Origin: JBNKLG01 sp050292235
Lineage (GTDB): Bacteria; Pseudomonadota; Gammaproteobacteria; Chromatiales; Chromatiaceae
Length of the DNA stretch: 64,000 nucleotides
Direction: 5' to 3'
NCBI GenBank assembly: GCA_050292235.1
Contig: JBNKLG010000001.1
Coordinates: 76,802-140,801 of the forward strand
The notes below the pieces were generated by a model. The model was not told where the DNA came from and did not search any database. It was given only the letters and a program-made list of their open reading frames with translations. Below, in pieces: positions 52,235 to 60,941 of the stretch (within the stretch, counting starts at the first letter, position 1; the number at the start of each line of letters is the position of its first letter). A program made the translations under genes and the position numbers.

Positions 52235-52978
52235 TCAATCCGTGCCGCAAACAGGGCAGTTGGGGTCTGGGCGTAATCGAATCTGGCGCCACTCTGTCAT
52301 CAGGCCATCGAACAGCAGTAGGCGATTGTACAGGGGCTCTCCCGCCTGAGTCAGTATCTTGAGCGCCTCTAGGGCCTGCAGGCTGCCAATGATGCCTACC
52401 AAGGGTGAGGCCACGCCGTTGCCGCTGCAGGTGATCTCTTCCGATCCGGTTTCGTCATAGAGGCAGCGATAACAGGTATCACCGGAACGGTTGCCAAAAA
52501 CCGCCACCTGACCCTCCCAGCGGATGGCTGCGCCACTGACCAGGGGAATTCCGGCCTGACGGCAGGCGCGGTTGGCGGCGAAGCGGGAGGCAAAATTGTC
52601 CGAGGCATCCAGCACCAGATCGATGCCATCCAGCTGTTCGCTTAAGCCCCTCTCATCCAGCGCCTTGGCGAGAGTTTTCACTTGGCAATGGGGGTTGAGA
52701 TGCCGGATGGCTGTTTCGGCGGAGGCCACCTTGGTTTGGCCCAGATTGGGCTGACCATGGGCGATCTGGCGCTGAAGATTGGAGAGATCCACCACATCGG
52801 GATCCGCCAGAGTCAGGCTACCGACCCCGGTAGCGGCCAGGTAGAGCGCAATGGGTGAGCCGAGTCCACCAAGGCCAAGGATCAGACAATGGGCCTGTTG
52901 CAGCCTCTCTTGTCCGTCGAGATCGATTTCCGGCAGCAGGATTTGGCGGCTGTAGCGGAGCAGGGCCTCTTCATTCAT
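52235..52978 (-). CDS. moeB: Molybdopterin-synthase adenylyltransferase-like protein
   Basis: 247-residue E1-like enzyme that adenylates the C-terminus of a small sulfur carrier (MoaD or ThiS). Nucleotide fold LILGLGGLGSPIALYLAATG, DLSNLQRQIAH with the Arg finger, catalytic DASDNFASRF, and zinc pairs CYRC and CPVC. No rhodanese domain is attached. In the prfA-prmC-moeB neighbourhood of many gammaproteobacteria this position is moeB; a thiF function cannot be excluded. Confidence 0.88.
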   Translation of the reverse strand: MNEEALLRYSRQILLPEIDLDGQERLQQAHCLILGLGGLGSPIALYLAATGVGSLTLADPDVVDLSNLQRQIAHGQPNLGQTKVASAETAIRHLNPHCQVKTLAKALDERGLSEQLDGIDLVLDASDNFASRFAANRACRQAGIPLVSGAAIRWEGQVAVFGNRSGDTCYRCLYDETGSEEITCSGNGVASPLVGIIGSLQALEALKILTQAGEPLYNRLLLFDGLMTEWRQIRLRPDPNCPVCGTD

Positions 52979-53036
52979 GGGTTCGTGATGATGACGCCAG
53001 ATAAATCATTCGAGCTTGCCCCTCATTGATCTTGAC

Positions 53037-53546
53037 CTATCGCGGACAATCGTTGCGGCTGTCAGCAATCCGTTGAGCGGCTTCATTGGTTTTTTGGATA
53101 CCCAGGAAACAAAACCGGCCATTGTTGTGACGAAACACCAATAGTCTGGAAAGCGCCTTGTTCGAATCATTCTCATCCTGTGCGTTGACCCTGACAATTA
53201 GCGAAACCAATTTATTGGCTTGATCGTAACGCCATTCCAGAACCTCTCCGGCGATGTAGGCGAAATGACCACCGATGTGATTGTTAATATCGGCCATGCC
53301 ATCATAAACCACCTGATTGTTTTTCAATACCACCAGCCAACTGCGGAGATCACCCCCGGCAACCTGAATGCTGTACCCATCGCGACCGGGGCAGGCCATG
53401 GAAAAATAATCTATCTCAGCTTCAGGATCATTCTCACTGGACTCCAGTACTTGGCATTTTTTCTCCTCCAGTGAGGTGTATGCAGATTGATTCGCCTGTG
53501 CGCCAAAAGGAAACACCAAACAGAAGATCAATATTTTGATTTTCAT
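53037..53546 (-). CDS. Exported protein, unknown
   Basis: 169-residue protein with a signal peptide ending FGAQA. The mature part has four cysteines and alternating beta-like segments (SWLVVLKNNQVVYDGMAD, GGHFAYIAGEVLEWRYD); I do not recognise a family. It interrupts the otherwise conserved prfA-prmC-moeB order and is followed upstream by a MITE-like repeat, so it may be an insertion. Confidence 0.6.
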   Translation of the reverse strand: MKIKILIFCLVFPFGAQANQSAYTSLEEKKCQVLESSENDPEAEIDYFSMACPGRDGYSIQVAGGDLRSWLVVLKNNQVVYDGMADINNHIGGHFAYIAGEVLEWRYDQANKLVSLIVRVNAQDENDSNKALSRLLVFRHNNGRFCFLGIQKTNEAAQRIADSRNDCPR

Positions 53547-53576
53547 AGAAAGACTTTTCGATTATTAATCATCGAT

Positions 53577-53687
53577 ATTTACTAAGAAGGCATTATTCCA
53601 CAGGACGCAAGAATTAAAAATATCATCAATAAAACAATGTGTTAAAAAATAATAATTGTCTTGTTATTTTTTGCCTTCTTAGTAAAT
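53577..53687. repeat. MITE-like element with 16-bp terminal inverted repeats
   Basis: Perfect 16-base arms atttactaagaaggca (53577-53592) and tgccttcttagtaaat (53672-53687) bracket 79 AT-rich bases without coding potential. Total 111 bases. No clear target duplication is visible. It could be a MITE or a large transcriptional hairpin upstream of the unknown exported protein. Confidence 0.55.
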
Positions 53688-53697
53688 AAGTGATGCT

Positions 53698-53730
53698 GGT
53701 GGATGCGCTTCGTTTGTCCACCCCCCTACG
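53698..53730. repeat. Palindromic repeat, GGTGGATGCGC type
   Basis: GGTGGATGCGC and GTCCACC form an imperfect palindrome ending CCCCCTACG. This motif is common between genes in many proteobacteria and is loosely related to the GATGC palindromes at 13976 and 14300. Confidence 0.45.
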
Positions 53731-53781
53731 TCGCTGGCTTCATAAGAATCCATAGCATCCACTGATCTTTATTCATTTTGT

Positions 53782-54192
53782 TCATCGGTAATGACGCCAA
53801 ATATCCGGCTTGGTGTCTTGGCATTCGTGGGTGAGGCGGTGGTAGCGTTCGATGAAGATGTTGCGTGTGATGTGTGGATCTGAGTGCTGGTAGCCATGCA
53901 GGGCTTGCTGGGTGCCCTCTGTATAATGATAAAGGGCGCGTTTAATGCGGTAGAGCAGGTCGCAACTCAAATGAAAACCCAGCTCGCTCAGCAGCTCCTC
54001 CAGCTCTTGGAGGTTGATCTGGTGCAGATCGTATCGCACTTTGGCGTGGATGTTGGAGCAGGCCCCGGCATCCAGGACGCCAGGGATCTCCTTGAGAACT
54101 AATGCTGCGGTTACCGCTTGTTCCCTGTCTGGATGAAAGGGGCTGAACAGGATGTCGCGCTCTTTCAAATTGTCCTGATGTGCCTGGTGCAT
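53782..54192 (-). CDS. Conserved-looking cytoplasmic protein, unknown
   Basis: 136-residue protein with no signal peptide. FSPFHPDREQAVTAALVLK, IPGVLDAGACSNIHAKVRYD and LEELLSELGFHLSCDLLYRI suggest a beta-alpha-beta ferredoxin-like domain resembling a metal-binding (HMA-like) fold, though without the usual CxxC. The second half is helical and rich in His and Tyr (RALYHYTEGTQQALHGYQH). The family is not recognised. It lies in the prmC-moeB interval. Confidence 0.55.
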   Translation of the reverse strand: MHQAHQDNLKERDILFSPFHPDREQAVTAALVLKEIPGVLDAGACSNIHAKVRYDLHQINLQELEELLSELGFHLSCDLLYRIKRALYHYTEGTQQALHGYQHSDPHITRNIFIERYHRLTHECQDTKPDIWRHYR

Positions 54193-54261
54193 GGCCGGAA
54201 TCCTCAACGAGTTACTGGACCAAGAGCTCAGAATCATTGGGCGATCTCGGTGCCGATCGCC

Positions 54262-55119
54262 TCAGTTGGGGCGCTGGCCACCAGTGATGCGGTCCCGCCC
54301 GCCCAGATCCGGGAAGGTTCGGATCTGGGTAAATCCTTTGGCCGATAGTATGGCACGAACTGCCTCGGCTTGGTCAAACCCGTGTTCCATCAGTAGCCAG
54401 CCCTCCGGGGCAAGCAGCGCTGGGGCGCACTGGGCAATCTGTCGAATGGCGCCCAGTCCATCGGGGCCGGAAGTGAGCGCCTGAATCGGCTCGGCCTGAA
54501 GGTCAGGGTGGGTCAGGTGGTAATCACCTTCGGCAATATAGGGTGGGTTGCTGAGGATGAGATGGAAGGGCGGCTGGCCGAGCAAGGGCTCACACCAGTT
54601 TCCCAGGAGAGATTGGATCTGATCGAAGCCCAGGCTCTGAAAGTTGGTCCGTGCGATCTCCAGGGCTGTGGCGGAGGCATCGGTGGCAAAGATCTTCAGC
54701 TCAGGTCTTTCGCTGGCCAGGGCGGCGGCAATGGCACCACTTCCCGTGCCGAGATCGGCGATGCGCCAGGACTGGCTCGGGGGCAGGCGTTCCAGGGCCA
54801 GTTCCACTAGGGTTTCAGTTTCAGGGCGTGGCACCAATACGCCTGGCCCGACCTTCAGGGAAAGCGACCAGAACTCACGCTGGCCAGTGAGATAGGCCAT
54901 AGGGGTGCCCTCCAGTCGTCCCTGAAGCAGCTGCTCAAAGGCGGCCTGGGCTTCGGCTTCCAGTGTCCGATCTGGCCAGGTATAGAGATGGCTCCGGGGT
55001 TGTTTCAGCACATGGCAGAGCAGGGTTTCTGCTTCCAGTCTGGCGTTGTCAGCAGCCAGGGGCTCGAGTTGGGCCTGGGCTTGCTGCAGGACGTTGCGGT
55101 AGCTGGGGTTACTCTCCAT
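54262..55119 (-). CDS. prmC: Release-factor glutamine methyltransferase
   Basis: 285-residue PrmC (HemK) methylates the Gln of the GGQ motif in release factors. Helical N-terminal domain, SAM motif DLGTGSGAIAAALA and catalytic SNPPYIAE are present; PMAYLTGQREFWSLSL is a family block. Its start overlaps the end of prfA by 11 bases, putting enzyme and substrate genes in one transcript. Confidence 0.95.
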   Translation of the reverse strand: MESNPSYRNVLQQAQAQLEPLAADNARLEAETLLCHVLKQPRSHLYTWPDRTLEAEAQAAFEQLLQGRLEGTPMAYLTGQREFWSLSLKVGPGVLVPRPETETLVELALERLPPSQSWRIADLGTGSGAIAAALASERPELKIFATDASATALEIARTNFQSLGFDQIQSLLGNWCEPLLGQPPFHLILSNPPYIAEGDYHLTHPDLQAEPIQALTSGPDGLGAIRQIAQCAPALLAPEGWLLMEHGFDQAEAVRAILSAKGFTQIRTFPDLGGRDRITGGQRPN

Positions 55120-56191
55120 CAGCCAGGGCAGCCAGTTGATCGGCTTGGGATTCGTGGGTTAGTGGGTTGATCACGCCATCCAGCTGTCCCTCCATGAAGC
55201 TGTCTAACTGGTAGAGAGTTAGGTTGATGCGGTGGTCGGTGAGCCGATTTTGGGGGAAGTTGTAGGTGCGGATGCGCTCGGAGCGATCACCGCTGCCCAC
55301 TTGCAAGCGGCGCGAACTGGCCTGTTCCGAGGCCTGCCGGGCCTGGGCTGCGGCCAGAAGTTTGGCTGATAACAAAGACATCGCTCGGGCCTTGTTTTTG
55401 TGTTGGGAGCGTTCGTCCTGACACTCGACTACGATGCCGCTGGGAAGGTGGGTGATGCGCACGGCGGAGTCGGTGGTGTTGACGTGCTGACCCCCAGCAC
55501 CGGAGGAGCGGTAGGTGTCGATACGCAGATCGTTGGTATTGATCTCCACGTGATCCACCGCTTCGGCCTCGGCCAGGATGGCGACGGTGCAGGCCGAGGT
55601 GTGGATACGCCCCTGGGACTCGGTCTCCGGTACCCGCTGTACCCGGTGGGTGCCTGATTCAAATTTGAGCCGGGCGTAGACCCCTTGGCCGCTGATGCGG
55701 CAGATGATCTCTTTGTAGCCGCCCAACTCTCCCTCACTTTGGCTGATCACCTCGGTCTGCCAGCGCTGCTCTTCGGCATATCGGCTGTACATGCGAAAGA
55801 GATCGGCGGCAAAGAGCGCGGCCTCGGCACCGCCAGTACCGGCCCGGATTTCGAGAAAGATGTTGCGTCCATCGTTGGGATCGGCGGGGATCAGGTGGCG
55901 CAGCAGGTCGGGCTCTAGCGCAGTCAGGTGCTGCTGGGCGGTTTCCAGCTCTTCCCGCGCCAGGTCGGCTATCTCGGGATCGCCGAGCATCTCTTCGGCA
56001 GTGGCAATGGCTTCTTCGGTGGCGAGGTAGTCCTGGTAGGCGTCGGTGACCGGCTCCAGACGGGCATATTCGCGGGTCAGGTCGCGAAACTGGTTTTGAT
56101 TCGTCTGTATCTCAGTGGTGGCCAGAAGCGCGGTGATCTCTTCCCGGCGCTCGCTGAGTTGCGCCAGTTTGTTGCGTAGGGAGGCTTTCAT
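55109..56191 (-). CDS. prfA: Peptide chain release factor 1
   Basis: 360-residue RF1 recognising UAA and UAG. The stop-codon tripeptide region reads VPETESQGRIHTS (Pro188-Thr190), and the peptidyl-hydrolysis motif GAGGQHVN has Gly233-Gly234-Gln235. An intact RF1 means the amber codon ending the lipoprotein gene at 15055 should be read as stop. It overlaps hemA by four bases. Confidence 0.96.
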   Translation of the reverse strand: MKASLRNKLAQLSERREEITALLATTEIQTNQNQFRDLTREYARLEPVTDAYQDYLATEEAIATAEEMLGDPEIADLAREELETAQQHLTALEPDLLRHLIPADPNDGRNIFLEIRAGTGGAEAALFAADLFRMYSRYAEEQRWQTEVISQSEGELGGYKEIICRISGQGVYARLKFESGTHRVQRVPETESQGRIHTSACTVAILAEAEAVDHVEINTNDLRIDTYRSSGAGGQHVNTTDSAVRITHLPSGIVVECQDERSQHKNKARAMSLLSAKLLAAAQARQASEQASSRRLQVGSGDRSERIRTYNFPQNRLTDHRINLTLYQLDSFMEGQLDGVINPLTHESQADQLAALADGE

Positions 56192-57450
56192 ACTTTGGTG
56201 CCAGGGCGGATTTGCAGCAGTTGGTGAGCGGCTTTGAGTAATTCGCTTTTACCTTGGGAACTGGCCTGACGCAGGTTGACGCTGGGGCCATGTAACAGCT
56301 TGTTGGTCAGGGTGTGGGCGAGAAAGGCCAGGGCCTCTTCTGGTGATTTGCCGTTGTCTAACATGCGTCGTGCCCGTGTCAGAACCTCATCGCGCATCTG
56401 TTCGGCATTGGCGCGGTAATCTGTAATGGCATCTACGGCCTCCAGGGAGTTGAGCCAGCCGCAAAACTCACGGGTTTGCAGATCAACAATCTCCTCAGCC
56501 TGTTCGGCAGCTTCCTGGCGCGAACGCAGGTTTTCATGGATGACGCTATCCAGGTCGTCAACCGTGTAGAGGTAGATATCGGCCAGCTCTGCCACCTCGG
56601 CCTCGATGTCTCTGGGGACGGCAATGTCGACCATAAACATGGGGCGGTGTTTGCGCTTTTTCAGGGCGCTCTCCACCGTTCCCTTGCCCAATACCGGCAG
56701 GGGGCTGGCGGTAGAGGAGATGACGATGTCAGCCTCGGCCAGGTGGGCGGATAAATCGGTGAGGGCGATGGCATAGCCGTCAAAGGACTGGGCCAGATGA
56801 TGGGCCCGCTCCAGGGTGCGATTGGCGACAATGAGGCGGCCAATGCCCTGTTGGTTGAGGTGACGGGCGGCGAGTTCGATGGTTTCACCCGCCCCAATCA
56901 AAAGAGCGGTGTGCTGCGATAGATCGGCAAAGATCTGGCGGGCCAGACTCACTGCGGCAAAGGCCACCGAGACAGGGCTGCTGCCGATGGCGGTGTCGGT
57001 GCGGATCTGTTTGGCTACGGAAAAACCGTGCTGAAACAGGCGCGACAGCAGTTTTTGAACCCCGCCGGCTTCTTGGGCAGAGGCAAATGCGCTTTTGACC
57101 TGGCCCAGAATTTGGGGTTCGCCCAACACCATGGAATCCAGGCCACCAGCCACGCGCAGGAGGTGGGCGATGGCCGCCTCGTCCTGGTGGATGTAAAGAT
57201 GTTGTTGCAGGGTTTCGGTATCCAATCCGTGGAATTGTCCCAGCCATTGGGCCACAGCTTGGGACTCGCCCTGACAGACGCCATAGATTTCAGTGCGGTT
57301 ACAGGTGGAGAGGATTACCGCCTCGGTCACTGTCTCCTGGGCGGTGAGCGAGCTCAAGGCCTCTTGCAGGATGTCAGGACCAAAGGTCAGGCGCTCACGA
57401 ATCGCCACCGGGGCGGTCTTATGATTGACGCCGAGTGCGAAGATGCTCAT
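56188..57450 (-). CDS. hemA: Glutamyl-tRNA reductase
   Basis: 420-residue HemA, first committed enzyme of tetrapyrrole synthesis by the C5 route. GVNHKTAPVAIRERLTF opens the protein, the catalytic Cys50 is in STCNRTEIYG, and the NADPH domain has LLIGAGETIELAARHL and VDIAVPRDIE. The ATG at 57450 was chosen because the family starts MxxxALGVNHKTAP; the 26-codon upstream extension is unlike the family. It heads the hemA-prfA-prmC run and is divergent from the TPR gene. Confidence 0.95.
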   Translation of the reverse strand: MSIFALGVNHKTAPVAIRERLTFGPDILQEALSSLTAQETVTEAVILSTCNRTEIYGVCQGESQAVAQWLGQFHGLDTETLQQHLYIHQDEAAIAHLLRVAGGLDSMVLGEPQILGQVKSAFASAQEAGGVQKLLSRLFQHGFSVAKQIRTDTAIGSSPVSVAFAAVSLARQIFADLSQHTALLIGAGETIELAARHLNQQGIGRLIVANRTLERAHHLAQSFDGYAIALTDLSAHLAEADIVISSTASPLPVLGKGTVESALKKRKHRPMFMVDIAVPRDIEAEVAELADIYLYTVDDLDSVIHENLRSRQEAAEQAEEIVDLQTREFCGWLNSLEAVDAITDYRANAEQMRDEVLTRARRMLDNGKSPEEALAFLAHTLTNKLLHGPSVNLRQASSQGKSELLKAAHQLLQIRPGTKV

Positions 57451-57570
57451 CGACGGGGTTATACTTCTCAGGCTATGGTTAGTGATCCGCCATACTATAG
57501 CAGGTATCCAGGCAGCCTCTTTACTCAAATCAGTGGGTTGTTGCCGATTTCAACCTAGAACAGCGTGACT

Positions 57571-59292
57571 ATGTCCAGATTTGTTTGTGTAATTTTGCTC
57601 AGTTTCAGTGTCCTGGCCTTGGCTGAGGCTGCAACCACGAGGCCAGAGATCGCCCCCTATCCTGAGCCGAAAGCGGGTCAGCGTGAGTTTGATCCAGAGC
57701 TGATGTTTCAGGTACTGGCAGGTGAGGTCTCGGCCCAGCGTCATCAGTTGCAGAAGGCCTATGAGTACACCCGTCGGGCGGCCCAGCTCTCTGGCTCCCC
57801 CACTCTGGCTGAACGGGCTGCTAAGCTGGCGGTTTTCAATCGGGATACGCCTGCGGCAGCTGATGCAGTGGCCTTTTGGGTGCAACGTGATCCCAATAGC
57901 CTGGATGCGAGACGTTTTAGTCTGGTGATCGCCGTTGAGCAGCAGAAGCTGGGTCTGGCCCGCGAGCAATTGACGGCCCTCATTCGTTTGGCCAAGGTGC
58001 AAAAAATTGATGGCTATTTGCTGGCAGCCCGCAGCATTGGCAAGGCGAAGCAGCCCGAGCAGGTGATGGAGTTGTTGCGGGAGCAGATTCGAAAGGATGC
58101 TGGCAACCGTGATGCTTGGTATGCCCTGGCTCTGTTGGCCGCAGAGTTCCAGCGCTATGCCAGCGCTTCGGAGGCCATCGATCAGGCCATGGCGATCGAA
58201 CCTCACTGGCCACAAGGGCAGTTGCTGAAATCGAGGATTTTGGTGGCTCAGGATAAGAAACCACAGGCCTTGGCCCTGTTACAGCAGGCGTTGGTTAAGG
58301 CGCCCAAAGACACGGAGCTGCTTATGGCCCATGCCCAACTGCTGGTGAAGATGGAGCGGTACCAGGAGGGCTACGATGCTTTTGGCAAGTTAAAACAGCC
58401 GGGTAAATCCACGCCGACACTGGACTATGCCATGGGGGTGCTGGCAATTGAGATGAAACGTTTCGATCTGGCGGAGACCCACTTTCAGGCCATTAAAGAG
58501 GTTGGAGTTCATCGCAATGAGGCGGCTTACTATTTGGGCAAGATTGCCCAGGAGCGCAAAGAGTGGGATAAGGCCCTGGGTTGGTATCGACAGGTAAACC
58601 GGGGGGATTATCTGATCCAAGCCGTGGCGGCTCAGGCCGAGATTCTGGCGGGGAGGGGGAATCTCAAGGAGGCGCGTCGTTTGGTTGCTACATTGCGCAA
58701 TCAGAGAAAAAATCTGGCCCCCCGGCTCTATGCGTTCGAGGCCGGTCTGCTGCGAGAAAACAAGGCGCCAGCCGCGGAGGTCTGGTCCCTGTATGATACG
58801 GCTTTGATGGCTTTTCCCCAGGATATGGATCTTCTCTATGCCCGGGCGCTGTTTGCTGCGACCCAGAATCGTCTGGATATCCTGGAGCGGGATCTGCAGC
58901 TGGTTTTGCAGCGAAATCCCAAAAATGCCGATGCGCTCAATGCTCTGGGCTATACTCTGGCTGATCAGACCAATCGCTATGCCGAAGCGGGTGGCTACAT
59001 TGAAAAGGCCCTGGCTTTGAAACCGGACAGTCCGGCCATTCTGGATAGTATGGGATGGCTGCAATATCGTCTGGGAGACTATGCCAAGTCGCTGAGTTTT
59101 TTGCGTCAGGCGGCGGACAAGGTTGAGGATGCGGAGATCAGTGCGCATCTGGGGGAAGTGCTATGGGTCAGCGGTAGCCGGAAAGAGGCAGTGGAGATCT
59201 GGACCAAGGCGACGAAGAAATTCTCTGACAGTGAGGTGCTGCAATCTACCTTGAAGCGGCTGGGCGTTGCCTTGAAGGGAAGGAAACCATGA
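57571..59292 (+). CDS. Exported TPR-repeat protein
   Basis: 573-residue protein with a signal peptide (MSRFVCVILLSFSVLALAEAA) and about a dozen tetratricopeptide units covering most of the mature chain (for example NADALNALGYTLADQTNRY, AEAGGYIEKALALKPDSPAI). It occupies the same place between hemA and lolB as a conserved TPR gene in pseudomonads, so a role in the envelope or lipoprotein sorting is possible but unproven. An alternative GTG lies two codons upstream. Its stop overlaps the lolB start (ATGA). Confidence 0.88.
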   Translation: MSRFVCVILLSFSVLALAEAATTRPEIAPYPEPKAGQREFDPELMFQVLAGEVSAQRHQLQKAYEYTRRAAQLSGSPTLAERAAKLAVFNRDTPAAADAVAFWVQRDPNSLDARRFSLVIAVEQQKLGLAREQLTALIRLAKVQKIDGYLLAARSIGKAKQPEQVMELLREQIRKDAGNRDAWYALALLAAEFQRYASASEAIDQAMAIEPHWPQGQLLKSRILVAQDKKPQALALLQQALVKAPKDTELLMAHAQLLVKMERYQEGYDAFGKLKQPGKSTPTLDYAMGVLAIEMKRFDLAETHFQAIKEVGVHRNEAAYYLGKIAQERKEWDKALGWYRQVNRGDYLIQAVAAQAEILAGRGNLKEARRLVATLRNQRKNLAPRLYAFEAGLLRENKAPAAEVWSLYDTALMAFPQDMDLLYARALFAATQNRLDILERDLQLVLQRNPKNADALNALGYTLADQTNRYAEAGGYIEKALALKPDSPAILDSMGWLQYRLGDYAKSLSFLRQAADKVEDAEISAHLGEVLWVSGSRKEAVEIWTKATKKFSDSEVLQSTLKRLGVALKGRKP

Positions 59293-59957
59293 GGCCTTTC
59301 TTGGTAGCCCTGCTGGCGGGCTCTTTGTCGATGCTGTTGGGTTGTGAATCCCACTCCACCCGAACCGAACGGGAGAGCTCAGTGGTGGTCTCGTCTGCTG
59401 AAGCGAAAGTGGCAGTTGAACCTGAGTCCAACCCCTCACTCCAATCCGAGCCGCTCAAGCTCTTGATACCCCAGGAGCCCAGTATCCCAAGTCAGTGGGG
59501 AATCAGTGGCCGCATTGGGGTTATCAAGGAAGAGGAGGGGTGGCACGGCAATGTTGATTGGCAACAGTCTCCTAGCGGTTTTCGGGCCAGATTTTATGAC
59601 CCTTTTGGTAGTGAGCAGGCACAGCTGATCGGAGGCAATGGTCCCCTGCGCGTACAGATGCCTGATGGTCGAATAGTGACCGGTGATCGGTTACGCAAGT
59701 GGGAGAGAAAATCGTTTGGCTATCCCCTGCCATTGGAAGCTATCCCCTACTGGATGCATGGGTTACCGACGCCCAATGCAGCCATTGCCGGGGTGAGGCG
59801 AGATGGAAAACAGCTGCTTGAGATGCAGCAACTGGGCTGGAAAATCCGTTATGGCCGCTGGAAACAGCGTGGTGAGCAACGGCTGCCGGGCCGTATCATC
59901 CTCACGAAAGCCGGGGTGGAAGTAAAACTGGTTATCGATGGCTATCGGCGCGGATGA
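59289..59957 (+). CDS. lolB: Outer-membrane lipoprotein receptor LolB
   Basis: 222-residue LolB, which takes lipoproteins from LolA and inserts them in the outer membrane. Lipobox LLGC (Cys19). The core WGISGRIGVIKEEEGWHGNVDWQQ and PLPLEAIPYWMHGLPTP are family blocks; a Ser/Glu-rich linker precedes the fold. It is coupled to the TPR gene and overlaps ispE by 20 bases. Confidence 0.93.
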   Translation: MRPFLVALLAGSLSMLLGCESHSTRTERESSVVVSSAEAKVAVEPESNPSLQSEPLKLLIPQEPSIPSQWGISGRIGVIKEEEGWHGNVDWQQSPSGFRARFYDPFGSEQAQLIGGNGPLRVQMPDGRIVTGDRLRKWERKSFGYPLPLEAIPYWMHGLPTPNAAIAGVRRDGKQLLEMQQLGWKIRYGRWKQRGEQRLPGRIILTKAGVEVKLVIDGYRRG

Positions 59958-60783
59958 GGTTTGGCCGGCGCCAGCCAAACTGAACCTGATGCTGAGAATT
60001 GTCGGGCAGCGTGAGGACGGCTACCACCTGCTGCAAAGCGTTTTTCAATTCCTGGATTATGGCGATCAGCTGTGCTTCTTTCCCCGAGATGATAGGGAAA
60101 TCCGTTTGCGCTACGCCTTGCCAGCGGTAGAACCGGAGCAGGATCTTTGTTATCGGGCGGCACGATTGCTCCAGCAGCAGGGCGGTATCCAGCAGGGCGT
60201 GGAGATTGCTCTGGAGAAACGTTTGCCCATGGGGGGAGGGCTTGGTGGAGGCAGCTCTGATGCTGCGACCACCTTGGTGGCCCTTAATCGAATCTGGGGG
60301 CTGGACTTTTCCCTGGATGAGTTGGCTGCATTTGGTTTGAGCCTGGGGGCCGATGTCCCTGTTTTTGTGCGTGGCCGGGCTGCCTGGGCCGAAAGTATTG
60401 GGGAGCAATTACAGCCGTTTGACCCGCCGACACCCTGGTATTTGGTACTGCAACCTGTCTGCCAGGTGGCCACAGCAGCCGTTTTTTCTGAGCCGAAATT
60501 GACTCGTCAGGCTAAGCTGGTCACAATACGCGACTTCTTTGAGGGGGTTCACGATAACAGTTGTGAACCTGTGGTGCGAAAGGCCTATCCCGAAGTGGAT
60601 GCAGCGATGCGATGGCTGGCCGATCATGCAGAAGCGCGGCTGACTGGTACCGGCGCCTGTGTTTTTGCGGAAATGGCGACAGAAGCGGTGGCAAGATCTC
60701 TGCTGGCACGGTCGCCCTATGAGGGCTTTGTTGCCCGCGGCATCAATCGGTCGCCCTTGCTGGATAAGTCTGGGCTTGCATAG
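59938..60783 (+). CDS. ispE: 4-diphosphocytidyl-2-C-methyl-D-erythritol kinase
   Basis: 281-residue GHMP kinase of the MEP isoprenoid pathway. APAKLNLMLRIVGQREDGYH holds the substrate Lys, LPMGGGLGGGSSDAA is the ATP loop, and ADVPVFVRGRAAWAE and LTGTGACVF complete the fold. Position before tRNA-Gln and prs matches other gammaproteobacteria. Confidence 0.96.
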   Translation: MAIGADEVWPAPAKLNLMLRIVGQREDGYHLLQSVFQFLDYGDQLCFFPRDDREIRLRYALPAVEPEQDLCYRAARLLQQQGGIQQGVEIALEKRLPMGGGLGGGSSDAATTLVALNRIWGLDFSLDELAAFGLSLGADVPVFVRGRAAWAESIGEQLQPFDPPTPWYLVLQPVCQVATAAVFSEPKLTRQAKLVTIRDFFEGVHDNSCEPVVRKAYPEVDAAMRWLADHAEARLTGTGACVFAEMATEAVARSLLARSPYEGFVARGINRSPLLDKSGLA

Positions 60784-60811
60784 GCTTTTGCGTGATCAAG
60801 GAAGCAATTAT

Positions 60812-60887
60812 TGGGGCGTGGCCAAGTGGTTAAGGCACCGGGTTTTGATCCCGGCACTCGGAGGTTCGAATCCTCCCGCCCCAGCCA
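60812..60887 (+). tRNA. tRNA-Gln (UUG)
   Basis: Complete cloverleaf. Acceptor TGGGGCG pairs with CGCCCCA, discriminator G, encoded CCA at 60885-60887. Anticodon stem CCGGG/CCCGG with loop TTTTGAT gives TTG. T-loop GTTCGAATC is present. It stands between ispE and prs and may be co-transcribed with them. Confidence 0.96.
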
Positions 60888-60941
60888 ATTCCAGTTTTCG
60901 ATATCTTTGCTGAACGCGACCCGCGTGCGAGGAGGCGGATA

